NCBI GenBank assembly: GCA_021432605.1
Contig: MU271159.1
Span: 434,001 to 498,000, forward strand
Direction: 5' to 3'
Length of the DNA: 64,000 nucleotides
Source of the DNA: Coniochaeta sp. PMI_546
Lineage: Eukaryota > Ascomycota > Sordariomycetes > Coniochaetales > Coniochaetaceae
A model generated the notes under the pieces. The model was not told where the DNA came from. It saw only the letters and a list, made by a program, of their open reading frames with translations, and did not search any database. A program made the translations under genes and the position numbers. Below are positions 24,843 through 35,064 of the stretch, piece after piece. Each line of letters begins with the position of its first letter. The first letter of the stretch is position 1.

Positions 24843-25402
24843 GGTCCATTCCTTTCCTTCGGCGGCGGTGGGGAAGCTAAACTACGTTGTGGTGTCGTGA
24901 AGCCTGCTTGGAGTCGGCCTGCTGTCGAGTCTGTATTTATGTGTAGGGGGCTTGGTCTGTTCGCCTTGCGAAAGGATGAGCAAGTTGAGGTACGGGTATT
25001 GTCATGAAGCCTGCTGTCGGTCTTGCTCTGCTTTGGGTGTACTGCTTATTTAGATCTTATGTATGCGTCGAAGAGAGGCGGTGTCGAGGCGTTGGATACC
25101 AGGGGCGTGAGCAAGCTAATGAGCGGTAGTTGTCAACAGGACGAGGCGCTCGAGAGAGATTGGGTTGAGTGGCGTTTTGAATCTGTATCGCTTCGTCGCA
25201 AGTATAGTTGCAGGATTCATTGTCCTTGCTCTTATTCCTTATCCGAAGTATAAAGCCCATTGGTATCATAACACGTGCTCCGTTGAGATATACCTAGCCA
25301 GTCCTGAACGCCGTGATCCTACGTGATAAAAACGCTGTCCTCAGTCTCCCTATTGCTGTGTAGAAGCAAACCGAACCGAAACGAGCCTCTTGTGTGCTAG
25401 AA
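24843..25402. other. Convergent intergenic region
   Basis: These are the 3' flanks of the permease and the coiled-coil gene. No further feature is seen. Confidence 0.6.
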
Positions 25403-26427
25403 CTACAAGCCAGAGGACCCTGTGCTCCCCGCACTACCCATGCTACTCGCACTCAGCGGCCGGGGAGGCGGAACCGGCATGCCCCCAAATCCAGCAGACT
25501 CCTCCCTCTGCATTGGCACGCCGCCAAGCCTCGCCATCGGCATCGACTGCGGCAAACCCTCTCCCTCCTCTCCACCTTCGTCTCTCTCCCCCTCCGCAGC
25601 AGCAGCCTGAGCAGCAGCCTGCTCCTCCGCAATCCTCTTGAGTCTCTGTTTCTCGGCCTCGTCGATCAGGTCATCGTCATCGCTCCAAATCGCGTCGTCC
25701 TCGCTCAGCTCGGGCATGGCCATGCGCTTCCAGAAGCGCACCTCCTGCCTCAGCGCCTTGTTCTCCACCCTCTGCTCCCACCTCACCGAGTCGTCGTCGT
25801 AGGTGGATCTGAACTTCCGCAGCGCCTCGTTGGCATGTCCGGCGTGCGCCTGCATGTCCCAGATCTGCTCCCGCAGCCGACAGTTCTCCTCTCTGGCTTC
25901 GGCCAGCTGGGCCCGGTAGCTCCTGTGCCAGGCCGCCACGTCGGCGACGTGTTTTGCCTTGTACTCGTGGAACTGCTTCAGCATCGTAGACACCACGCTG
26001 GCGTACTGGGCTAGTAGGGCCGCGTTGGCGTCGCGGCTGTATTTCGCTTTCTCGAGGGCTTCGGAGAGGAGAGAGATGAGGTGGTCTAGGTTTTGTTCTT
26101 GGGCTAACACCACGACAGTTAGCTGGGAAGGCCATCTTGAAGAGAGAGAGTGGAAGGAAAAAGGCGTGACGGAATATGCTCACCATTGATTTCGTCGGCA
26201 GCAGACTCGATGATCTCGTCGTTGCCCAACGCGTGTTGCCTCGCACGGGCTCGTACACGTCCGACGCCCGAAACGACGTCTTCTAGTGCGCGCTTGTTCT
26301 CTGCTAGTTGGCGACTGAGCTCCTCGACCATGCCGTAGATGTAGTTGAGCTCTGCCTGGTGGCCGGCCGGCGTGGGGACGCCGACTGGCATTCCGCCCAT
26401 GTTGGGCCCGTTGAGGCCGTTCATCAT
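25403..26427 (-). CDS. Conserved-looking coiled-coil protein of unknown function
   Basis: Two exons, 26427-26184 and 26103-25403, with an 80-nt intron (GTGAGC donor, CTAAC branch, TTAG acceptor), giving 314 residues. The start is the first of two adjacent ATGs. The N-terminus is Gly/Pro/Met-rich, then helical segments follow (YGMVEELSRQLAENKRALEDVV, then EQNLDHLISLLSEALEKAK after the splice). A long coiled coil runs to about residue 220 and includes a conserved-looking acidic stretch (SEDDAIWSDDDDLIDEAEKQRLKR). The tail is Ala/Glu-rich, then Pro/Ser-rich. There is no signal peptide or membrane span, so it is cytosolic or nuclear. I do not recognise a named family; the well-ordered helices suggest a structural or adaptor component. 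Confidence 0.8.
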
Positions 26428-27181
26428 TGGGCCGCAGCTACGACGGCACTGGGCCTCTGATAGATGAATACTGTGAATGTGAACAGGGTAGAAAATTGCC
26501 GAAGTCTTCTTTTGTTTACCGGTAGGGATGTAGTGTAATATGGCTTGCAATCACGCTGTTGTACGGCGTTTAGTCTAACTATTGGGAGAACCTGCGGCCG
26601 TCGTTGAAAGTTGGGGGTCCCTCAAAGTTACAGTGGGGGGGTGTCCGTAACAACCAAGCCAACGCGATACAAGGCAGTGACAGCCAGGTCTATCTAGTAC
26701 CAGGGAAAGGTATCTTGCCGCGCGCTTTACGTAAGGTAAGGGACCTAGTATATGATGATGCTCACCGTGTTTCTTTCACCCAAAATTTGTTTGGTACAGC
26801 TGAGGTATGCTGCCCGAAATGCATACTGTTCTTGTTTGTTTTGCTGCCAGTGAGGCGCTCGTAATAGGACTACTTCTCTCTTTCCGAACTCATGTCTCTA
26901 ACTCTTGTATACCCCACGGCAAGCTCAATGACGGCCTGCCACAGGAGAAACCCCAAGCCAAATTCACGCTCCTTGACCAGACTTCCAGGTTGTAGACCTA
27001 TACCATAAGACTTCGTTAAGGAACACCCGTTTACACAATCATAAAGCTTGGCTCTCTTCGAGACCAAAAAGTCATCATCTTGGCACCCTGCATAGCCCAA
27101 CTACCAGAATAGCAATGATGGCCGAAGCCATCGTCAAACAGGGTCTGGTAAGCCGTTCACCGGTTCTTTTCATTTCCGCCG
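26428..27181. other. Intergenic region, no gene recognised
   Basis: Promoter side of the coiled-coil gene and 3' flank of the caspase-C2H2 gene, both on the minus strand. Nothing else could be identified. Confidence 0.6.
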
Positions 27182-29906
27182 CTAGTCCAGATCCATCTTC
27201 TCTGAAACTGGAGCTGATGTGGCAACTGTTATCGACGGGTCGTCGTCCTCCTGCTTTCCAGGATCCGAGATAAAGGAATGGTTGTTGCTGGCACTGCCGT
27301 TGGTGCTCTGGTGCTGAAGCTGCGATGGGTCTCGCTCTCCCCCTCCGTTGGCTTGGCTGCACAGTTTGTACTCGCCGTCCTCCTTCCGCTCAATAATGCT
27401 CTCGTCCAGAGCCCACTTGGCCAGCAGTCGATCGACTCCCATCCGCTGTGCTTCGCCCTTCTCCATGTGTCGTCCCACGTGCTCGGTCCACTCATCCCAA
27501 GAACCAACCCCTTCGAAAACGGTCTGGCAGTCGGCCTTCGGGCAAGCCGACTTCATGGGCGGCTGGCGACGGTTGACGAGGCATGACTGCTGCATCTCCT
27601 TGACGTGTGCATCCCACTCTGCCTGTATCCGACTGTCCCCCTTGGCAATCGACTTCTTGATGGCAAAAGGCGCGTGCATCCGTCGCAAATGCTGCGTAAA
27701 AAGATCTTTCCGGTTGAACTCGTTGCCTTTGCCCTCTGCCGCGCTCTGCGGGCAAGATGAACACCGATAATACGTAAGGCACAAGTGCTGCGACGCGATG
27801 TGTCGCTTCCACTCGTTCTTGGACCCAAACGTGCTGGTACACCCGGCGAAAGCAAAGGCACAAGGAAACGGCCGCGTGTGGGCTGCTGCGATGTGCTTTC
27901 GCAAAGAAGACGAGTCCTTGAAAGGGGCATGGGTGCAGAGTGTACAGCGCGTCTCTGGCTTGGGCATCGGCTTCTGTGTCAAAGGTTTCCTGGGTTTTGG
28001 TTTGGAGGCGGAGGCGGGCGTGCCATAGTCGCCGCCGTAGTGTATCTCATCCGCACCAGAGTCCTGAGCCGAGTCCAGCTCATGTGCCACATCTATACTG
28101 TCACCCAGCTTCGTGACTTGATGCTCAAGCTTCGAAGGCGTCCCGTCGCTTAGATGTCGGACATGACTAAGTGCCTTGAGCTGCTCGGCAGCTTCTTGCA
28201 TTTCTGCAGAATCCTCGACCTCGTCTTTCCCGGTCGTGTTCGGGCTACCATGCAGCAGCCCGGCTTTGTCCGGGGTCAGGCCAATAGGTAAGGGTTCCCG
28301 TCCGTTGGTCTCCGTATGAACTGGAGTGTCCGGTTGCAAAACGGGATAGACACCAGATGGTTCACGCCGGATGATGGATGGGCTGGCAGCAGCAGCCTCA
28401 CGAGCTTCCAGCAGAATTCTACCATCTTCAACCTCTTTGGATGATGCCGCATTTACTGGAGTCGCGCCGACCAAATGCTTGTAGAGGTGGATCATGTTAT
28501 GCGAACTGATATATCCCAGAAAGCAACAAACCTTATCGTGCTGCACAACGTTCCATATCGAGTGCGGCATGGAGATCAATAACATGGTTGGTGGTCCAAT
28601 GAACATGCCCTCGACGGCAATCTTGGACGCTACTGGCGGCGTGTTGTGTAACCACTGGTTGAAAAAGGTCATGTCTGGACTTGCATCGCCGACAAATGTG
28701 GTGCAGACAAGTACTCGCGCCTCGTCAAAGGTGAGATCGACTACAGTACCGGGGTTGATCAGATGATCTTCGCGACTCAGCCTAGGAGCTGTGCCGTCTA
28801 TGTCAGCCGACTGGTGAGGCGGCTGCGACGAGGCCTTTTGGGGCAACGGTGCTAGACTTAAGCTCTGGCCTTTACCCGGGGTCAACGTGAAGCTAACGGG
28901 CAATCTCTCTTGGGAAGCAGGTGGCTTGGTGTTCCCATTGGTGAGTCGCGGTTGTGCAACATCCTGGTGTCTCTGGGCCAAGATATCTTCATAAAGCCGC
29001 TGTACACTAAAAGGGCGTCCAGTGGTGCTGAGCTTGGCCAGGGAGTCGGCAAGGCTGGAGGTGAAAGAACGAGAGCCTGCATCCCGAAGGCTTTGTTCTG
29101 GGCTGTAAGCAGCAATAGCTTGTTTTAGGCCGTGGCTACCTGCCAATGGAGCATCCTTGACGGAACAAGTGTCGAGAAGAAGGAGGATATCTGACTGCGC
29201 ATCTTCGAAGAGACAGCGAACGCCATCCCACTTAAGCTTAGCGGCATCATCCCTGGTGTTGCTAGTCATAAAAGCGTCAGTGACAGGCCATCACGACACC
29301 TTGAGCGGTACTATCTCACCATGCCCAATACAGTTGATTGTCGGCGCCGACGTAACCATGGCCGGCATAATACACGATCAGGAGGTGGTCAGGCCGTGCA
29401 TTCTCGAGGAACGAGGCCATTTGCACACCGAGCTTGATACTTGGGTTAGGCACTGTTGGTATCTGCCACTTGTCGGTGTGGAAATTGTATCGCTCGCGGA
29501 ACACCTTCTCGAGGGCAAGGAGATCGCTCTCGACGGACGTGTCCTCCTCCCACCTCAGCATAAGTACGGACACACTGTTATACGGGCATTTCTGTGTCTG
29601 GCGGTATATGAGCATGGCAGCATCTTGGAGATGTCGGGCAAACGACTCGAAGTCGTGTCGCTCGGGAAGGATCGCCGGTGCTGGTGCCGGAGCCGGAGCC
29701 GGAGCCGCATGTTCGGTAGGCTGAAACTGCTGAGCCTGCACATATTGATGTAAGTACTGCTGTGTCTCTTCAGAATGAGATCAATTCATCACCTGTTCAG
29801 AAGCGAGTGCTTGGGTCGGCAAAGGTTGTGCTGAATTCGACGCGGGTTGGGCTGGGGCGTCGGGAACCTTTGGCGCCAAGCGCCTTCGTTTTGACGATGG
29901 TTCCAT
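27182..29906 (-). CDS. Caspase-fold (C14-like) domain fused to C2H2 zinc fingers
   Basis: Three exons: 29906-29793, 29735-29320 and 29261-27182, with introns of 57 and 58 nt, giving 869 residues in one frame. The N-terminus has a basic motif (SSKRRRLAPK), a likely nuclear signal, then a short Pro-Ala repeat. Residues about 62-215 look like a peptidase C14 caspase/metacaspase domain: strand LLIVYYAGHG with catalytic His164 and ILLLLDTCS with catalytic Cys209. The second intron splits the domain between them. A middle region (about 335-450, with VLVCTTFVGDASPDMTFF) is not recognised. Four C2H2-like fingers follow (C616/C619/H633/H638; C644/C651/H664/H669; C677/C680/H701/H706; C750/C755/H771/H775). 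The tail is disordered. Function is unknown; a nuclear protease-like regulator is inferred. The first intron's acceptor is the least certain join. Confidence 0.82.
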
Positions 29907-31712
29907 CGTGGAGGACTCCAGACAATTGAGGCGTAACCGCCGCGGTATAACAATATCGATGATAAAGTGCAGACAATGGAGTGCCGATACTGTAGTGTAC
30001 GAGGAAAGTGACGGCCTAGAGGGAGATTGGCACGGCACACTGGACGAGGGAGGAGAGAATGAGAGAATGCGAGATTGTGGTGGCTTTGGCGAGTTTGGGG
30101 TGGGAAGGTGCGAACACAGCCTTATGGGAAGGGAAGGAGGGCTCCGAATTAGCCTTGTGTGCAGCGACAAATTGGTTGGATTGGTGGAAGGTGGATCCCA
30201 CTCTTTCGTCCCGCCGTTCCTTCTCCAACAAGGTTCAAGAATCTACACTAGACACGCCACTACACGTAGAACCTAAGGTACCTACTTATGGGTTGTGTGT
30301 CTTCTCTCCAAGGTACCTTTGGAAAGGTGCCCCTGGTCAGGAAAGCTTCCGGACATCGACACAGGTCTTGCTGTAACTACAGAATTCGCTCCTCGATAGC
30401 GTGAAGCATGAAGCATTAGGTGTTGTGTTGATACTCTTTGTGTCGGTTTGCCCTGTTAAGTCTAGTGCCACTCCGAGAACCCCTTCCCCCCTCTCCGCCT
30501 GTGTTCTCACCGCGAATTCTGTGTGGCTGGCGTCAGCCTTGGTGCCCACAGCCCAGAACTCGGCGCCTGAAGCCGCGCGCACCTCTCGAGCTTTCACGAG
30601 GGCACTCGTGTTTCGAGCAATGCCACACAGACCTCAAATGATCGAGCATTGGGCTTCAGTGCTGCTTTTTGTTGCCCAAAAGATGCTTGAAGAAGCGCGT
30701 TGTGATGCTTTGATTTCCCCGCTCCTTCCTACCGGAATGGCCTTCTTTGTGCCAATGCCCAATCCCAATCGCCTTGTTCTTGAATCCAGTGGTTGAGGAA
30801 GGTGCAGCCCAGACAAGGCCGAAATCTGCCAGCAAAGCAACCTGCAGGCCGAGCGCATTGTCGTCGCTGATTGGCTATCTGCAGCCGGGCTACTGCAACA
30901 TCGAGTCGAGGGAGCTTTCGATTGGCCCAGGCACTTTCCCCCCAGCATCCCCGCCTAACGTAGCGGGGAGCTTCACGTCAATGAAGGTTCTCAATCCTTG
31001 TCCCTCTTTTGCAGTTGCCTTTTCTTCTCTTCTGGCTGCTTAAAATGCCTCAAGGCTTCTTTGCCGTTCTGCCTGTCACGCACGTGCAGCTACAGTGAAT
31101 CTTCAGAAACGCAAGATGAAAGATGCAACGCGTGCCTCGAACTATCAACTCTATCGATCGAGGGGACGGCGAGAGATCAAGGGTTTCTGAGTGACAGGGG
31201 TGGTGCGTCTTAGGTTGACGACTGCCGATTGCGCTACCAACACGCTACCGAGGCTGACCATTCGGAAGGCTCTCGGCCACGCACTACGATCTGAGGGGTT
31301 CGTACGTTCCAGTGTGTCCCTTACCACACAGCTGCCACAGTACTGCACACCTGAATCCACTTTACGCAGAGAGTGGCAACAAGGCAGAGAGGTAGTCTGT
31401 CAGTGGAGGCTCTGGAGATATACTCGCTGAACCTGTAAAAGTCCGAATGTTTTCATCTTATCGTCTGTCTATTTGTATGATCGGTCTATCTTGAGCTGCT
31501 GCCCACGCATTTGACTGCATCAGGGATTATCCTTTCCTGTATACGCCGCAGCCTTCTGGTCTTGCAAGACGTTTGTTCACCTTGAGAGGCCGGCCCCGAT
31601 ATCTTGCCCCACTCACCAAGTAAAACCGTACGACATACCTAGATGCTGACTTCCTGCAGCAGCATCTTCGACCTCAGCCTCGACGATGGTGAAACCCAAT
31701 TAAAGAGACGCT
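29907..31712. other. Intergenic region, no gene recognised
   Basis: Upstream region of the caspase-C2H2 gene and 3' flank of the MATE gene. An open frame at 30401-30796 was considered and rejected. Confidence 0.5.
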
Positions 31713-33368
31713 TCATACGACCTCGCCCTCTACGTCCTCCTCCACCACCCCCTGCACGCTGCCATGCCGTCCTGTAACATTCACCTCCCCATGTCCTCCC
31801 ATCCCACCGCTCTCAAGCCTCCCCATAGCCTTCTCAACCTCACCCTCCCAATCACTCATCCCGACAATTACCCATTCAAACGCTCCCACCAGGTAGAGCG
31901 CAACACACTGCCCTATCCAAAGCCCAGCCAGTCCCCATCCATGGAAAGCAAGCCATATCCCCCCCGGCAGCGCACCGCAGTAGTAACTGACAAGATTGAC
32001 CGCCGCACCAACCCACTGCCGTCCCTGGCCCCTCAACACCCCTCCACAGCTCCCGTTCAGCCCGTCCGCGATCTGGAACAGCGCCACGAACGGCATCACC
32101 TCGGCCACAAGCCTCACAACCCGCTCGTCATCATTGAATATCCGCCCGAACACATCCTTAACCCCCATCAGGACCGCCAGTATCAGCGCCCCGGCAACCG
32201 TGCTCAGCACAGCAGCACAGTGCGCGCTCCTGCTCGCCTCCTTGGCCCGCTTCGCCCCGAGCAGATTCCCTATCCGCGCAGAGGCAGCGACGCCCAGCCC
32301 AAACGGCACGGTGTTGATGATCTGGTCCGCCGTCATGATCACGCTCTGCGCCGCGAGCGGGATGGTGCCCAGCCGTCCCGCGGCCAGCGCCACGATCTCG
32401 AACGCCCACCACTCGGTGCCGACGTGCACCACCCCCAGGATCGCGAGCCGCGAAAACGGTCCCAGGTGGCGGAGGGCCTGCCGCGGCGCCAGTCCGCCCC
32501 AGCACTCCTTCCCGCGGACCAGGGCGGCGTAAGCCACGAGTAGAACGAAGGACACCCAGTAGGATATGCCTGTCGCCAGCGGCGCGCCGTAGATGCCGAT
32601 GTTGAACTTGTAGATGAACAGCCAGTTGAGGAGTGCGTTGAGCGGGGAGGTTATGAGGAGGACGTAGGTGCCGGGACGGTAGATCTCTGCTCCTTTTGTC
32701 AGTTGCGAAAGAAGCCGCCAGCGTCTTGTGTGACTGTGTGTGGATAACTCACCCTGCGCTTGCAAGTACTTCTTCATCGACTCAAACCACACATACCCCA
32801 GCCCGCCAGGGATAAGGCAACGCAGGAACATTGCGCTCTGCACGCAGATGTATTCCTCCTGACCGAGTAGCCGGAAGATATGTTCCGAGAACCACCAGAT
32901 CACAGCCACCACGGCGTAGAAACTCGACAGCACGGCAATACCCCGTTGCAGCAAGATGCCCAAGTCATGCTTGTTGCTCGACCCAGTAAAACTGCTAGAC
33001 GCCAACGTGTCCAGCGCCGTCGTCCCGCCGAGTGCAATGAGCCACGCGCTCGACATGGCAAACATGTAAGAAAAGGCGGCAGTCGCTAATGCTTCGGGGC
33101 TGAGGCGGCCGACTATGAGGACTGAGATGGTCTGCAGCGAGTTCTGGAGCGTGTATGCTATGATGACCGGGATCGCGTTCCGGGTAAGAAGCCATATCTC
33201 GGCGAGCCATAGCCGGGGGTTGGCGCTGGTGACCGTCTCGGAGAGGTAGCCTGGGCCGTCATCCGTGGACGAAGAATGAGTGGATTTCGGCTTGTAGAGA
33301 AGGGATGTGCTTTCGTTGGGCGGTGTCCGGGGTGGACTTGCCGTCCTTGACGACGAGCCGCTTGGCAT
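31713..33368 (-). CDS. MATE-family multidrug/toxin extrusion transporter
   Basis: Two exons, 33368-32753 and 32686-31713, with a 66-nt intron (GTGAGT donor, CTGAC branch, GCAG acceptor), giving 529 residues. The start is the ATG of MPSGSSS; the open frame extends further upstream, but with poor protein character. A Ser/Pro/Thr-rich N-tail of about 60 residues precedes twelve helices in two MatE repeats. Family marks are [26 protein letters not shown] in the first repeat, [12 protein letters not shown], and [23 protein letters not shown]-like sequence opening the second. The protein would export organic cations or metabolites by proton or sodium antiport at the plasma or vacuolar membrane; the substrate is unknown. 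The intron is a multiple of three and has no stop, so retention would insert 22 residues in a loop. Confidence 0.92.
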   Translation of the reverse strand: [551 protein letters not shown]

Positions 33369-34891
33369 GGTGAGTTTTTGCGCTGCCTCTTCTTCTTCTG
33401 ATCTATACCATAGAACAAAGCGAGCCCTGTCTGAAGTGCCGCAAAGGCTTATAGATCTGGATTGCCTCGCGTACAAGTACCAAGGAACGTATTGCCGCTC
33501 GGTGTCTAGGAAGCCACGCTTGGGCTGTCCATAAGTTGAGAGACTGGTGAGATGTGCGAGCAAACCAGATAGATAGCCAGATCCGAGGAAAGTGAGTGGG
33601 AAACGCAAGAAACATAAAAGCGAACCAGACTAAATCGCACTGCGAGTTTACAGAGATATAAACGTAAGACGTCAGATCCGACAACGAAATGGTGCAGTCG
33701 CCGGCACCGAGCCCAGCACCAGCTGCTGATAAGAACGAGTGCAGAAGGCGCGCATATCTAGACTTCTAGAAAGCCAATGCGGTACTTGAGGGTAGGCTCC
33801 CCGGCGTCCTGAGCAATGGAGTCAGCGCCTCCGTCGTCGTCGGATAACGAAGAGGCAGACAGTAGCCCATTTGTCAACATGTGCTATCACTCTATCCGTG
33901 GCCGTCTGGATCATCGAGCCGTGGATGTTACAAGTCAGATAACCACCTGATAGTAACCGGTTGGTTTCCACCGCCGAGCGGATCCCTTTAGCAAGAGATC
34001 ATGGTAATTCAAACGCCAGAGAAGGCAATGAGTAACGAATGATAGATATTCCGAACCAAATTAAGCTCTGTACGGGGCGCTTTACGTGCGGCGCCGTCTG
34101 CGCAGCACAAGCCGCGGTGGTATTTCCGGACGTGGGACGAGCCCGTGTCCCTTTGGCCATGCCATCATCCACTTCTGCTTTCGATTCATCGATGCCGTGC
34201 TCGCGACGCTGGTGTGTGCCTGACTTGACGAATAGGGCTCAGTTTGACGCCAGCTACTTGCTCGTAGCTCGCTGCAAATTTGGCTACGAATGCCCTCGTC
34301 GTTGGTTGAGATTTGCGGGTCGTAGCCTCTTTGTCTTATCTGAAACCAATTGAATAGCGTAATATCCGGACCCTTTGACATTCGTGAGCTGGAAAGCCCG
34401 TTGGATGAAGACAGTCCGATATGCATTTACGTAACCCCGAACTGCGATTGATGAGGTGCGGCGTGGGAAGGGACGCATTGCATGTTGGGCGCAGTACCAT
34501 GACTACAGGTCCGATAACAGGGCGAATCACTTTTCTCAACATGTTTGTCGAGACGAAGACTGTCTGTCTCGAGAACTTCTGTTGATGATGAATTGTTCGT
34601 TGGAGAAGGCGGAGACTATTTGGAGACCCCGCGGAAGGGTCGATTTGGAGGAGGCAGAGCATTGTCGTGACGTCACACCGATAAGAAGCATACGCCTTAA
34701 GGGTAGTGACATGTTTTGAGGTGACGACGTGTGAGAACCAAAGCCATCGATACCAGTCGATGCTTGTCGCTCACTGACACTAGACTATAGTACAGCAGAA
34801 AAAAACAAACCCAATCCAAGCAGGTTACCAGTCTAGGACCTTGCTGCTACCCCGACGCCAACGCTTTCCGGGAATCCCTGACCGAACGCGA

Positions 34892-34940
<49 letters not shown>

Positions 34941-35064
34941 TGAGTGAAAAACAACGCCAACAATGACCGACATAGAAACCCCCAAGTCCTTGTTACAGTT
35001 TTGATAAGAGAGAGACATAGCAGCGTGGGAGCTACCAATCCATGACAGACCAACGCGCTTGGAT
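33369..35064. other. Intergenic region with a dinucleotide repeat
   Basis: MATE promoter and 3' flank of the second Zn2Cys6 gene. Apart from the AG repeat listed separately, no gene or RNA was recognised. Confidence 0.55.
34895..34936. repeat. (AG)21 microsatellite
   Basis: An uninterrupted run of 21 AG dinucleotides, 42 nt. It lies about 130 nt beyond the stop of the second Zn2Cys6 gene, within or near its 3' UTR. Confidence 0.97.

Noticed and set aside
30401-30796. 131-codon plus-strand frame with a signal-peptide-like start
   Set aside because: The frame begins with GTG, not ATG. The first ATG lies far downstream, past the hydrophobic stretch.
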